Assembly: GCF_004187715.1 (NCBI RefSeq) | Contig: NZ_QZWF01000007.1 | Location: 1 to 64,000, forward strand | Length of the DNA stretch: 64,000 nucleotides | Direction of reading: 5' to 3' | Source: Streptomyces sp. F001 | GTDB lineage: Bacteria > Actinomycetota > Actinomycetes > Streptomycetales > Streptomycetaceae | Shown: positions 1-9,870 of the stretch, in pieces | Position numbering within the stretch: position 1 is the first letter of the stretch | How the letters are laid out: each line of letters begins with the position of its first letter | The notes under the pieces: generated by a model | What the model saw: only the letters and a program-made list of their open reading frames with translations | What the model was told of the DNA's origin: nothing | Database searches by the model: none | Made by a program: the position numbers and the translations under genes

Positions 1-314
1 TCCCCCAGCCCGCCCCCGATGGGGTCGGAGACGACCGCAAGCCGCGAGCCGTCGGCGAAGACGGCCTCGACGTGCACCTCGGTGACCACGTCCGCGACGC
101 CGGGCAGCACATCGTCAGGGCCGAGAACGCACCGGCCCCGCTCCACGGCCTCGGCGAGCCGGGCCCCGTCGCGGGCGGCCTCGCACACGGCGTCCGCAAT
201 GAGCGCGGTCGCCTCCGGCACATTGAGCCGCAGTCCCCGGGCACGACGAGCACGGGCCAGCTCGGCGGCCCCGAAGAGCAGCAGCCGATCACGCTCCGTG
301 GGGGTCAGTCTCAT
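1..314 (-). CDS. ureA: urease gamma subunit, N-terminal part (cut by window edge)
   Basis: Urease hydrolyses urea to ammonia and carbamate in the cytoplasm. I translated this frame by hand; it runs off the left edge without a stop. The protein opens MRLTPTERDRLLLFGAAELA and continues with LNVPEATALIAD, DGARLAEAVERG and VEAVFADGSRLAVVSDPIGG, which follow the urease gamma subunit block by block over about 100 residues. An AGGAGGT ribosome binding site sits about 6 bases before the ATG at 314. A gamma subunit is about 100 residues, and the reading frame stays open past that point, so this may be the gamma-beta fusion found in some actinomycetes; the rest lies outside the window. The gene is transcribed away from ilvE. 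Confidence 0.88.
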   Translation of the reverse strand, partial: MRLTPTERDRLLLFGAAELARARRARGLRLNVPEATALIADAVCEAARDGARLAEAVERGRCVLGPDDVLPGVADVVTEVHVEAVFADGSRLAVVSDPIGGGLG

Positions 315-501
315 GACGCGGGCACCTCCTTGCCGTTCCCCAACTTAGAGCAGCACTCTAAACGACTGACTCCTGGAACCGGAACCCTTGATAGGCAGCT
401 TGAAGCATCAAGAATTGAGCACCGCTCAAACAACCTGACGGGTGTCGCATGGACGCAGGCCGGCATCACACAGCCCGTTGGGGGTGCCCCCTCTGGGGGA
501 G

Positions 502-556
502 TTTGAGGACGAGGCCCGTTCAGGGCCGAAGCGGGGGCCTGGGGACGGCAGCCCCC
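502..556. repeat. dispersed intergenic 55-bp repeat, copy 1
   Basis: This 55-bp block matches 18367..18421 at 52 of 55 positions. It starts TTTGAGGACGAGGCCCGTTC and ends in a G-rich/C-rich arm able to fold. It lies between the ureA start and the ilvE stop, with no gene over it. I recall this family as very common between Streptomyces genes, usually just after stop codons. It probably acts as a transcript-end element, here for ilvE. Confidence 0.75.
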
Positions 557-613
557 GGCGAGGCCCACACCCGCACCGGGTGCGGACCAAACGCCGGGGA
601 GCGAAACACACCG

Positions 614-1702
614 TCAGCCAAGCAAATGCATCCACCCGTGCTGATCCACGGCAGTGCCCCGCTGGATGTCGAGGAGCGCCTGGCGGAGCCGCAGCGTGGC
701 CTCGCCGGGCTCGCCCCCGGAGTGCTGCCACTCGGCGCCGTCGCGCTTGACCGTGCCGACCGGGGTGATGACGGCGGCCGTGCCGCAGGCGAAGACCTCG
801 GTGAGGGAGCCGTTCTCGGCGTCGCGCTGCCACTGGTCGACGGAGACGCGGCCCTCCTCGGCCTCGTAGCCGAGGTCACGGGCGACGGCGAGCAGGCTGT
901 CGCGGGTGACGCCCTCCAGGATGGAGCCCGTCAGAGACGGCGTGACGATGCGGTCGCCGTACACGAAGTACAGGTTCATGCCGCCGAGTTCCTCGACCCA
1001 CTTGTGCTCGACCGCGTCGAGGTAGCAGACCTGGTCGCAGCCCTTGGCGGCGGCCTCGGCCTGGGCGAGGAGGGACGCGGCGTAGTTGCCGCCGGTCTTG
1101 GCGTCGCCCATGCCGCCGGGGACGGCGCGGACCCGGTCCTCGGAGACCCAGATGGAGACCGGCTTGACGCCGCCGGGGAAGTAGGCGCCGGCCGGGGAGG
1201 CGATGACCAGGAAGAGGTACTCGTTGGCGGGCTTCACGCCGAGGCCGACCTCGGTGGCGATCATGAACGGGCGCAGGTAGAGGGACTCCTCGCCGCCGTG
1301 CGCCGGGACCCACGCCTTGTCCTGCCGGACCAGCACGTCACAGGCCTCGATGAACGTCTCGACCGGCAGCTCGGGCATCGCGAGCCGGCGGGCGGAGCGC
1401 TGGAAGCGCAGGGCGTTCTGGTCCGGGCGGAAGGTGGCGACCGAGCCGTCGGGCCGACGGTAGGCCTTGAGGCCCTCGAAGATCTCCTGCGCGTAGTGCA
1501 GGACGGTCGTGGCGGGGTCGAGGGAGATCGGCGCGTACGGGACGAGCTGTCCGTCGTGCCAGCCGCGGCCCTCGGTCCACTTGATGGTGACCATGTGGTC
1601 GGTGAAGTGGCGGCCGAAGCCGGGGCTGGCGAGGATCGCCTCGCGCTCCGCATCGGAGAGCGGGTTGGCGGAGGGCTTGAGCTCGATCGTGGGCGTCGTC
1701 AT
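614..1702 (-). CDS. ilvE: branched-chain amino acid aminotransferase
   Basis: A PLP-dependent fold-type IV aminotransferase of 362 residues, normal for the long bacterial BCAT group. It moves the amino group between glutamate and the keto acids of leucine, isoleucine and valine, the last step of their synthesis. The Schiff-base lysine is K202 in DAKTGGNY. Other family blocks are HYAQEIFEGLKAYR near residue 70, LYLRPFMIATE near 141, and FACGTAAVITPVG in the C-terminal part. A GAAGGA ribosome binding site precedes the ATG. The gene follows leuB on the same strand, about 285 bases downstream and beyond a strong leuB terminator, so it probably has its own promoter. Confidence 0.96.
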   Translation of the reverse strand: MTTPTIELKPSANPLSDAEREAILASPGFGRHFTDHMVTIKWTEGRGWHDGQLVPYAPISLDPATTVLHYAQEIFEGLKAYRRPDGSVATFRPDQNALRFQRSARRLAMPELPVETFIEACDVLVRQDKAWVPAHGGEESLYLRPFMIATEVGLGVKPANEYLFLVIASPAGAYFPGGVKPVSIWVSEDRVRAVPGGMGDAKTGGNYAASLLAQAEAAAKGCDQVCYLDAVEHKWVEELGGMNLYFVYGDRIVTPSLTGSILEGVTRDSLLAVARDLGYEAEEGRVSVDQWQRDAENGSLTEVFACGTAAVITPVGTVKRDGAEWQHSGGEPGEATLRLRQALLDIQRGTAVDQHGWMHLLG

Positions 1703-1892
1703 GAGTGGTTGTCCTTCACCGGTTGTAGTGACGGGCCGCGCTCACGCCCCGTACTGCCAGTGGCCAGTGCTAGGACGTCCGAGCATTCCCTCATTCCGCG
1801 GCTCCGCGTTCGATTATCGCGCGCGGGTTGCCGTGGACGAAAAACGGCGTGAAGTGCGGCCCAGGGGTTGATGGTCGCACCCGGCCGGGACA

Positions 1893-1930
1893 GAGAAAAG
1901 CCGCCGGGTGCGGATTGCGACCCGGCGGCC
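1893..1930 (-). terminator. Rho-independent terminator after leuB
   Basis: On the minus strand a perfect 10-bp stem, GCCGCCGGGT against ACCCGGCGGC, encloses a 10-base loop and is followed at once by TTTTCTCT. This is a classical intrinsic terminator, rare in high-GC genomes. It lies about 60 bases past the leuB stop and separates leuB from ilvE. Confidence 0.85.
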
Positions 1931-1938
1931 TTCGAAAG

Positions 1939-1968
1939 ATCTGCGGTGATCTGCGGTGATCTGCTGCG
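1939..1968. repeat. 10-bp tandem repeat behind leuB
   Basis: ATCTGCGGTG occurs twice in exact tandem (1939-1948 and 1949-1958), followed by the diverged ATCTGCTGCG. It sits between the leuB stop and its terminator. Function unknown; it may be a replication-slippage product. Confidence 0.6.
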
Positions 1969-1987
1969 AGATTTCGAGTGGCGCGGG

Positions 1988-3031
1988 TCAGCCGGCTACT
2001 CGTACGGCGAGCGCGTCGCCGATCTCGGAGGTGCTGCGGGCCGGCTTGCCGACGCGCTCCGCGAGGTCGGCGGAGACCGCGTCCTCGATCCGGGTCGCCT
2101 CGGACTCGTGGCCGAGGTGGCGCAGCAGCAGGGCGACGGACAGGACCGTGGCGGTGGGGTCGGCCTTGCCCTGGCCGGCGATGTCGGGCGCCGAGCCGTG
2201 CACGGGCTCGAACATCGAGGGGAACTCGCCGGACGGGTTGATGTTCCCGCTTGCGGCGACGCCGATGCCGCCGGAGACGGCCGCGGCGAGGTCGGTGATG
2301 ATGTCGCCGAAGAGGTTGTCGGTGACGATCACGTCGAAGCGCTCGGGCTGGGTGACCAGGTAGATGGTGGCCGCGTCGACGTGGATGTACTCGGTGGTGA
2401 CCTCGGGGTACTCCTCGGCCACCTTGTTGAAGATGTTCGTCCACAGGTGGCCCGCGAAGGTGAGCACGTTGTTCTTGTGGACCAGCGTGAGCTTCTTGCG
2501 GGGGCGGGCCTGGGCGCGCGCGAAGGCGTCACGGACGACGCGCTCGACGCCGTAGGCCGTGTTGACGGACACCTCGGTGGCGACCTCGTGCGGGGTGCCC
2601 TTGCGGATGGTGCCGCCGTTGCCGGTGTACGGGCCCTCGGTGCCCTCGCGGACCACGACGAAGTCGATCTCCGGCTGGCCGGCGAGCGGGGTGGCGACGC
2701 CGGGGAGCAGCTTCGACGGACGCAGGTTGACGTGGTGGTCGAAGGCGAAGCGGAGCTTGAGCAGGAAGCCGCGCTCCAGGACGCCGGAGGGGACGCTCGG
2801 GTCGCCGATCGCGCCCAGCAGGATGGCGTCGTGCTTCCTGAGGTCGTCGAGGTCGGCGTCGGTGAGGGTCTCACCGGTGGCGTGGTAGCGCTGGGCGCCG
2901 AAGTCGTACTCCTTGGTCTCCAGCTTCACATCCTGCGGGAGGACGGCGGAGAGGACCTTCAGGCCTTCGGCCACGACCTCCTGGCCGATGCCGTCACCGG
3001 GGATCACTGCGAGATTGATGCTGCGAGACAT
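1988..3031 (-). CDS. leuB: 3-isopropylmalate dehydrogenase
   Basis: Oxidatively decarboxylates 3-isopropylmalate with NAD+, the third leucine-specific step. 347 residues from the ATG at 3031 (MSRSINLAVIPGDGIGQEVV). A longer frame exists upstream, but the family N-terminus and a GAGGAG site support this start. The isocitrate/isopropylmalate dehydrogenase signature is clear: VTDNLFGDIITDLAAAVSGG near residue 220, with LRPSKLLPGV and VVREGTEGPYTG earlier. It ends before a strong intrinsic terminator. The next gene, a phosphatase, is divergent. Confidence 0.97.
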   Translation of the reverse strand: MSRSINLAVIPGDGIGQEVVAEGLKVLSAVLPQDVKLETKEYDFGAQRYHATGETLTDADLDDLRKHDAILLGAIGDPSVPSGVLERGFLLKLRFAFDHHVNLRPSKLLPGVATPLAGQPEIDFVVVREGTEGPYTGNGGTIRKGTPHEVATEVSVNTAYGVERVVRDAFARAQARPRKKLTLVHKNNVLTFAGHLWTNIFNKVAEEYPEVTTEYIHVDAATIYLVTQPERFDVIVTDNLFGDIITDLAAAVSGGIGVAASGNINPSGEFPSMFEPVHGSAPDIAGQGKADPTATVLSVALLLRHLGHESEATRIEDAVSADLAERVGKPARSTSEIGDALAVRVAG

Positions 3032-3173
3032 ACGGGTACCGTACTCCTCGTCCCATGGGATGACACAGGGCGTCCGCGATACGGACACTCCGACAGGCGA
3101 CGGCATCATCGTGTCGCCGCCCGTTCACCCGTACGTATGACGGGTGTTGGGGTGTGCTGGGAAGTTCACCCGC

Positions 3174-4721
3174 ATGGAGACCCCTGATGTCGGCATTCCG
3201 CCACAGCTCGCCCGCCGGATGAGCATGGCGGAGCAGTACGAGTACCTGCACACCAAGGTCGTCCGGCGCCGCACCCTGGTGACGGCGGGCGCGGTGGCGG
3301 GCGGACTGCTGACCGGCTGCTCGGGGTCGGGGTCGACGCGGACGACGCCGAGCCCGACCGCCTCTCGCGCACCGGGTGCCGCCGTCGCCCCCTTCGGCCG
3401 CCATCTCGCGTTCGGCGCCGACCCGAAGACCCGGATGCGGATCTCCTGGCAGGTGCCCGCCGCGGTGCGCAGGCCGTACGTCCGGATCGGTGTCCGCCCC
3501 GACGACCTGGGCCGCAGGATCGAGGCCGAGATACGCGACCTGCACACGCCTGAGGTGCAGGGCGTGCGCGCGGCGGTCGAGCAGTACTACGTGCACGCCG
3601 CCCTGGACTCCCTCCTGCCCGGCACGACGTACTACTACGGCGTCGGTCACGACGGTTTCGACCCGGCCTCGCCCGAACACCGTTCCACCATCGGCTCGTT
3701 CCGCACGGCACCGGCGAAGGCGCGGTCGTTCGTCTTCACCGCCTTCGGCGACCAGGGCGTCGGCGAGGCCGCGGCCCTCAACGACAAGCTGCTCCTGCGC
3801 CAGAAGCCCGCCTTCCACCTCCACGCCGGCGACATCTGCTACGCCAACCCCACCGGCCGGGGCAGGGACTCGGACGCGTACGACCCCACACACTGGGACC
3901 TGTTCATGAAGCAGACCGAGCCGGTGGCGAAGTCGGTGCCGTGGATGGTGACGACCGGCAACCACGACATGGAGGCCTGGTACTCCCCCGACGGCTACGG
4001 CGGCCAACTCGCCCGTTTCTCCCTGCCGGACAACGGCTTCGACCCGCGCAGGGCGCCGGGCGTGTACGCGTTCACCTACGGCAACGTCGGTGTCGTGGCG
4101 CTGGATGCGAACGACGTGTCGTACGAGATCCCCGCCAACCTGGGCCACACGGACGGCCGGCAGACCGAGTGGCTGGACAGGAAGCTCGGCGAGCTGCGCA
4201 AGGCCGTGGACTTCGTGGTCGTCTTCTTCCACCACTGTGCGTACTCCACGTCCTCGCACGCCTCCGACGGAGGGGTGCGCGCGGAGTGGGTGCCGCTGTT
4301 CACCCGGCACGAGGTGGATCTGGTGATCAACGGGCACAACCACGTCTACGAGCGGACCGACGCGGTCAGGGACGGCCGGGTGGGCAAGCCGGTGCCGATC
4401 GGCGCGTCGACGGATCCGAGGCGGGACGGGATCGTGTACGTCACGGCGGGCGGCGGCGGCAAGGACCTGTACGGCTTTCCGACGGGCGTGCAGGAGAGTT
4501 ACGAGGGTCAGGTCGCCGACGAGGACTCCGTGACCACCTTCCAGTGGACCAGGTCGCGGCGCGCGAAGACGGAGACGGTGGAGTGGTCGCGGGTGCGGTA
4601 CCGGGGCTTCTCGTTCCTCTCCGTGGAGGCGGAGGCGGGTACGGCTCCGAAGCTGAAAGTGTCGGCGCTCGCGTCGAGCGGTGAGCGCATCGACTATTTC
4701 GAGGTGCGGCGCGGAGGGTAG
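3174..4721 (+). CDS. purple acid phosphatase-like metallophosphoesterase, Tat lipoprotein
   Basis: An exported metal-dependent phosphoesterase, about 515 residues. The N-terminus holds a twin-arginine signal, VVRRRTLVTAGAVAGGLL, running into a lipobox LTGC, so it should be a Tat-exported lipoprotein. A fibronectin-like purple acid phosphatase N-domain follows (FGADPKTRMRISWQVP), then the catalytic blocks in order: FGDQG, GDICY, TTGNHD, FFHHCAY and GHNHVYERT. These carry the Asp, Tyr, Asn and His ligands of the two-metal site. Substrate is unknown; phosphate scavenging from organic esters is the usual role. The ATG at 3174 was preferred over a GTG at 3144, which lacks a clear ribosome site. 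No Pho box was recognised upstream. Confidence 0.88.
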   Translation: METPDVGIPPQLARRMSMAEQYEYLHTKVVRRRTLVTAGAVAGGLLTGCSGSGSTRTTPSPTASRAPGAAVAPFGRHLAFGADPKTRMRISWQVPAAVRRPYVRIGVRPDDLGRRIEAEIRDLHTPEVQGVRAAVEQYYVHAALDSLLPGTTYYYGVGHDGFDPASPEHRSTIGSFRTAPAKARSFVFTAFGDQGVGEAAALNDKLLLRQKPAFHLHAGDICYANPTGRGRDSDAYDPTHWDLFMKQTEPVAKSVPWMVTTGNHDMEAWYSPDGYGGQLARFSLPDNGFDPRRAPGVYAFTYGNVGVVALDANDVSYEIPANLGHTDGRQTEWLDRKLGELRKAVDFVVVFFHHCAYSTSSHASDGGVRAEWVPLFTRHEVDLVINGHNHVYERTDAVRDGRVGKPVPIGASTDPRRDGIVYVTAGGGGKDLYGFPTGVQESYEGQVADEDSVTTFQWTRSRRAKTETVEWSRVRYRGFSFLSVEAEAGTAPKLKVSALASSGERIDYFEVRRGG

Positions 4722-4729
4722 CGGTCCGC

Positions 4730-4751
4730 GCCGCACCCCGGCGGGTGCGGC
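4730..4751. terminator. hairpin between convergent genes
   Basis: GCCGCACC and GGTGCGGC form an 8-bp stem around a 6-base loop, 9 bases after the phosphatase stop and just before the stop of the convergent small gene. There is no T-run, as usual in Streptomyces. Confidence 0.55.
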
Positions 4752-4774
4752 TCCCGGTCTGTGGGGCCGGTCCT

Positions 4775-4906
4775 TCAGTGGCCGGTCTCGCCGCCGTTGT
4801 CGCGGCGGTCGAGGGCGCGCTGGAGGGCTGCGGCGGCGTTCTTGCGGTCGGACTCGCTCATGCGGGAGGCGTGGCGGACTCGGCGGCGGACGGTCGTCTC
4901 GGCCAT
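4775..4906 (-). CDS. small basic protein, 43 residues
   Basis: Hand-translated: it starts MAETTVRRRVRHASRMSESD and ends in NGGETGH. An AAGGAG ribosome binding site lies 10 bases before the ATG at 4906, which is the main support. The protein is arginine-rich and charged, with no signal peptide or membrane segment, and its middle (ESDRKNAAAALQRALDRRDN) should be helical. I believe similar short proteins occur across Streptomyces, but I cannot name a function. It is convergent with the phosphatase gene. The 259 bases upstream of it hold no other gene that I can see. Confidence 0.6.
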   Translation of the reverse strand: MAETTVRRRVRHASRMSESDRKNAAAALQRALDRRDNGGETGH

Positions 4907-5165
4907 GGGAAATCGACTCCTTCGAGAATCCTGGAGTGCGGCAGGGGTCTACGAGACGCCGGGTGGGGCGGGGAGCGGTGCCGCAGGGGTTGCCTGCACG
5001 GGGCCCGGCTCACGACCGCCATTCGCTGGATCGAGCGAGACGTTCGGCTCCTACAAAGCTAAGCGAGGACGGAGCGTCTGTCTCCACAATTACTTGGGCT
5101 TCCTACTATCTGAGACGGTGGAGTACGTCACACGGCCGTGAGCTGGGCTTTCCCGCCCTTCGTGG

Positions 5166-5690
5166 TCAGAGCACGTCACCGTCCCGCCAGTCGAACAGCA
5201 GCTCGTGCGCGGGGTCGAGCGGGGCCGTGAGCGCCGGGCGTACGTACGTGCTCCCCTCCTCCTCGGGGAGGTGGACGACACCGGCCGGGCCGAGCGCGCA
5301 GATCCGCCCGCCCCAGACCTGCCAGCCGCGGGCCTCGTAGAGCCGGGCGCCCTCGTCGCTCGCCGAGAGCGCACCGAAGTCGTAGGCACCGTCGACGACC
5401 CGCTCCAGCGCGGCCATCACCTGACTGCCCAGGCCGGTGCGGCGGACATCGGGCCGTACGCCGACGTTCTCCACGTACCCGACCCGCAGCCACCGGTCCC
5501 GGTGCCGTACGCGCCGCATGATCACCGCGCCGTGCGCGGCGAGGCCGGCGTCGTCGTGGACGAGGGCGTGCATGCCGCCGAGGCCGTGCTCCCAGTCCTC
5601 GTCGGTGAAGTCACCGTCGAAGGCGGCGTCGAGAAGGGCGCGGGCGGCACGGAGGTCGGCGGGGGTGAGGTCGGCGGTGTGGGCGATCAC
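5166..5690 (-). CDS. AAC(2')-I-like aminoglycoside 2'-N-acetyltransferase homologue (GNAT)
   Basis: A 174-residue GNAT acetyltransferase. Its blocks DWEHGLGGMHALVH (about residue 32), YVENVGVRPDVRRTGLG (about 73), GAYDFGALSAS, LYEARGWQVWGG and the C-terminal FDWRDGDVL match, block for block, the chromosomal AAC(2')-Ic of Mycobacterium tuberculosis as I remember it. That family acetylates the 2'-amino group of gentamicin-type aminoglycosides and may have a native role in cell envelope or redox metabolism. The acetyl-CoA loop is RRTGLG. It stands alone, divergent by about 60 bases from another GNAT gene. Real aminoglycoside activity is an inference from family. Confidence 0.8.
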   Translation of the reverse strand: MIAHTADLTPADLRAARALLDAAFDGDFTDEDWEHGLGGMHALVHDDAGLAAHGAVIMRRVRHRDRWLRVGYVENVGVRPDVRRTGLGSQVMAALERVVDGAYDFGALSASDEGARLYEARGWQVWGGRICALGPAGVVHLPEEEGSTYVRPALTAPLDPAHELLFDWRDGDVL

Positions 5691-5752
5691 CGGGCCAGTA
5701 TCACCGCGAAATCCGGTACCTCACCCCGCCCCACTCCCATTACCTTGGCGCG

Positions 5753-6289
5753 ATGCCCGAACTACGCACGGACCGGCTGCTGCTCCGCGACTGGCGCGAG
5801 TCCGATCTGGCCCCTTGGGCCGCGATGAACGCCGACCCCGAGGTCCGCCGGTACTTCCCCGATGTCCTCACCAAGGGGCGGACCGACGCGGCCGCGGCCC
5901 GCTTCCAGGCCGCCCTGGAGCGCCGGGGCTGGGGCTTCTGGGCGGTCGAGGTCCTGGACACCGGGGAGTTCATCGGTTTCACCGGCCTGGACCCCGTGGA
6001 GGACGGCCAGCCCTTCACCGGCGTGGAGGCCGGCTGGCGGCTGGCCCGCCCGGCCTGGGGCCACGGCTACGCCACGGAGGCGGCCCGCGCGGTACTGGAC
6101 TTCGGTTTCGAGCAGCTCGCCCTGCCGGAGATCCTCGCCGTCACCACGGCCACCAACCTCCGCTCCCAGGCCGTGATGCGCCGCCTCGGCATGACCCACG
6201 ATCCGGCCGACGACTTCGACGACCCGGATGTCCCTGAGGGCCCGCTCCGGCGCTGCGTGGTGTACCGCCGTCAGGCGGCCCGTTCATAG
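5753..6289 (+). CDS. RimJ/RimL-type GNAT N-acetyltransferase
   Basis: 178 residues. It opens ELRTDRLLLRDWRESDLAPWAAMN, the usual start of RimJ/RimL-like acetyltransferases, and has the acetyl-CoA pyrophosphate loop near WGHGYATEAARAVLDFGF and the late block TNLRSQAVMRRLGM. The family acetylates ribosomal proteins, small molecules or antibiotics; the substrate here is unknown. The last 6 bases overlap, tail to tail, the end of the hydrolase gene on the other strand. Confidence 0.87.
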   Translation: MPELRTDRLLLRDWRESDLAPWAAMNADPEVRRYFPDVLTKGRTDAAAARFQAALERRGWGFWAVEVLDTGEFIGFTGLDPVEDGQPFTGVEAGWRLARPAWGHGYATEAARAVLDFGFEQLALPEILAVTTATNLRSQAVMRRLGMTHDPADDFDDPDVPEGPLRRCVVYRRQAARS

Positions 6290-7138
6290 CACGTCCGCCA
6301 CCGCTCCCCGGAAACCCTGCGGATCCTCCGTCCACGGCAGATGCCCGGCGTCCGGCAGTACCACCCGGCGCACCCGTGGCAGGGCCCGCTCCAGGGAGTC
6401 CACGGCCGAGCGTGGGCGGATGTCGTGGGCGCCGTCGAGGATGAGGACGGGCAGGTCGAGCTCCCGGCAGGCGACGGACAGCTGCGCGGTGCCCCCTGTG
6501 CGTCTGCGTTCGGCGTTGAGGGCTTTGTTGCAGTCGGTGTTGACACCGAACCAGGGGTCGGCCAGGCGCCCGGCGTGTTCCAGCGCCCTCGCGCGGTCCA
6601 CGAACTCCGCGGACCACTGCAGCACCGCCCGTTCCCGGCCCTCCGCGTCGGTCGGTTGCGGGCGGTCCGTCAACTCGCGCCATCGGGCGAGCCGTTCGGG
6701 GTGCTCACCGAGCCGGGCGAGGAAGTTCACCTTGTACTGCGGGTGCCAGTCGGCGTCCGGGCCGATGCCCGTGCCGGCGACGTACACCAGCGCGCTGACC
6801 CGCTCCGGGTGGGCGAGGGCATAGCTGAGCGCCAGTTGTGCGCCCCAGGAGTGGCCGAGCAGGGCCATGCGCCGCAGGCCGAAGTGGCCTCGTACGGCGT
6901 CCAGATCCGCCACGAAGCGGTCGGTCGTCCACGGGCCCGCGCACCGCTGCGAGCGCCCGCAGCCGCGCTGGTCCCAGCGGTGCAGCGTGGCCAGGTCCGC
7001 CAGCAGCTCCGCCACGTCCTCGAACATGTCCCACAGGCCGGGTCCGCCGTGGCACAGCACCAGCGGGGTGCCCGTGCCCGAGCGGCTCGCCCACAGCCGT
7101 ACGCCGTCGTCGGTGGTGACCGTCCGCGTCCGCGTCAT
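6284..7138 (-). CDS. alpha/beta hydrolase, proline iminopeptidase-like
   Basis: 284 residues. The oxyanion-hole motif HGGPG (near residue 30), a nucleophile elbow GHSWG (near 94), an acid in LDGAHD and a catalytic histidine in DAGHLPW give the full triad. HGGPG plus WDQRGCGRS is typical of the S33 peptidase (proline iminopeptidase) branch, but many members hydrolyse other amides or esters. No signal peptide, so cytoplasmic. It lies downstream of pruA on the same strand, behind a strong hairpin, so it is probably transcribed separately. Confidence 0.85.
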   Translation of the reverse strand: MTRTRTVTTDDGVRLWASRSGTGTPLVLCHGGPGLWDMFEDVAELLADLATLHRWDQRGCGRSQRCAGPWTTDRFVADLDAVRGHFGLRRMALLGHSWGAQLALSYALAHPERVSALVYVAGTGIGPDADWHPQYKVNFLARLGEHPERLARWRELTDRPQPTDAEGRERAVLQWSAEFVDRARALEHAGRLADPWFGVNTDCNKALNAERRRTGGTAQLSVACRELDLPVLILDGAHDIRPRSAVDSLERALPRVRRVVLPDAGHLPWTEDPQGFRGAVADVL

Positions 7139-7159
7139 GGATGCCAGTCTGCATGGAAA

Positions 7160-7198
7160 CCGCCCCCGTTCCGGAGGGGGGTTCCGGAGCGGGGGCGG
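7160..7198 (-). terminator. terminator hairpin after pruA
   Basis: CCGCCCCCG (7160-7168) pairs with CGGGGGCGG (7190-7198). The stem continues inward through TCCGGA/TCCGGA for about 16 pairs around a 7-base loop. It starts 23 bases past the pruA stop. No T-run. Confidence 0.7.
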
Positions 7199-7220
7199 AG
7201 TTCACGGTGCCGCGTGGGTG

Positions 7221-8852
<1,632 letters not shown>

Positions 8853-8890
8853 GGGTTCCGTAACTCCTTACTGAGCGGTGTGTGCGGGTG

Positions 8891-9817
8891 TCAGCCCTTG
8901 GTGACCAGCGAGCGGGCGAAGAAGCGCAGGTTCGCCGGCTTCTCCGCCAGGCGCCGCATGAAGTAGCCGTACCAGTCGGTGCCGTACGCCGTGTAGACCC
9001 GCATGCGGTGTCCCTCGGCGGCCAGCCGCAGGTGCTCCTCGCTGCGGATGCCGTACAGCATCTGGAACTCGTACTCGTCGAGCTTGCGCCCGGCGCGCCG
9101 GGCGAGCTCCTGGGCGATGGAGATGAGGCGCGGGTCGTGGGACCCGATCATCGGGTACCCCTCCCCCTCCATCAGTGTCCGCAGGACACGGACGTACGCC
9201 TTGTCGATCTCGTGCTTCTGCTGGTAGGCGACCTCGGCGGGCTCCTTGTAGGCGCCCTTGACGAGGCGGACCCGGCTGCCGTTCGCGGCGAGGCGGCGGG
9301 CGTCGGCCTCGGTGCGGAAGAGGTAGGCCTGGATGACGCAGCCGGTCTGCGGGAAGTCCCTGCGCAGCTCCTCGTGGATGGCGAACATCGAGTCGAGGGT
9401 GGTGTGGTCCTCCGCGTCCAGGGTGACCGTGGTGCCGATCTCGGCGGCGGCCTCGACGACCGGGCGGACGTTGGCGAGCGCGAGCTCGTGCCCGCCGTCC
9501 AGCGCCTGGCCGAACATCGACAGCTTCACCGACATCTCGACCTTCTCGCCGAGCTCCAGCGGCTTGAGCCGGTCGACCAGCTCCAGGTAGGCGTCGCGTG
9601 CGGCGGCGGCCTGTTCGCGGGTGGTGATGTCCTCGCCGACGACGTCCATGGTCAGCTCGAGGCCCTGGGCGCTGAGGTCCTGAACGATCGGGACGATGTC
9701 GTCCACCGTCTCGCCGGGGATGAAACGGTCGACGACCTGTTTCGTCACCGGGGCCGCCGAGATCAGGCGTCGCATCCGGTCGCTGCGCGACGCGGCGAGA
9801 ATCACGGGACCCAGCAC
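8891..9817 (-). CDS. proline dehydrogenase (FAD)
   Basis: Oxidises L-proline to pyrroline-5-carboxylate, passing electrons to the respiratory chain. 308 residues from the GTG at 9817, chosen because AGGAGG lies 6 bases before it; a longer frame upstream has no family sequence. The FAD-binding barrel shows VEMSVKLSMFG, TLDAEDHTTLDSMF, RLVKGAYKEP, GSHDPRLI, YEFQMLYGIR and YTAYGTDWYGYFMRRLAEKP. The last block is the substrate-binding helix of PutA-like proline dehydrogenases. It is a monofunctional enzyme followed by pruA, unlike the fused PutA of enterics. Divergent from a PutR-like regulator gene. Confidence 0.96.
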   Translation of the reverse strand: MLGPVILAASRSDRMRRLISAAPVTKQVVDRFIPGETVDDIVPIVQDLSAQGLELTMDVVGEDITTREQAAAARDAYLELVDRLKPLELGEKVEMSVKLSMFGQALDGGHELALANVRPVVEAAAEIGTTVTLDAEDHTTLDSMFAIHEELRRDFPQTGCVIQAYLFRTEADARRLAANGSRVRLVKGAYKEPAEVAYQQKHEIDKAYVRVLRTLMEGEGYPMIGSHDPRLISIAQELARRAGRKLDEYEFQMLYGIRSEEHLRLAAEGHRMRVYTAYGTDWYGYFMRRLAEKPANLRFFARSLVTKG

Positions 9818-9852
9818 GGGGCACCTCCTGGAAACAACCAACACAAGGCCGA

Positions 9853-9870
9853 TACCCGACCATTCGGGTA
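9853..9870. promoter_or_regulatory. inverted repeat in the divergent put promoter region
   Basis: TACCCG and CGGGTA flank a 6-base spacer, 35 bases upstream of the proline dehydrogenase start and 130 upstream of the regulator. It is a candidate operator for the adjacent PutR-like protein. A second dyad, CTGCCG/CGGCAG around 7 bases, lies at 9972-9990, just before the likely regulator start. Binding is inferred from position only. Confidence 0.4.
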
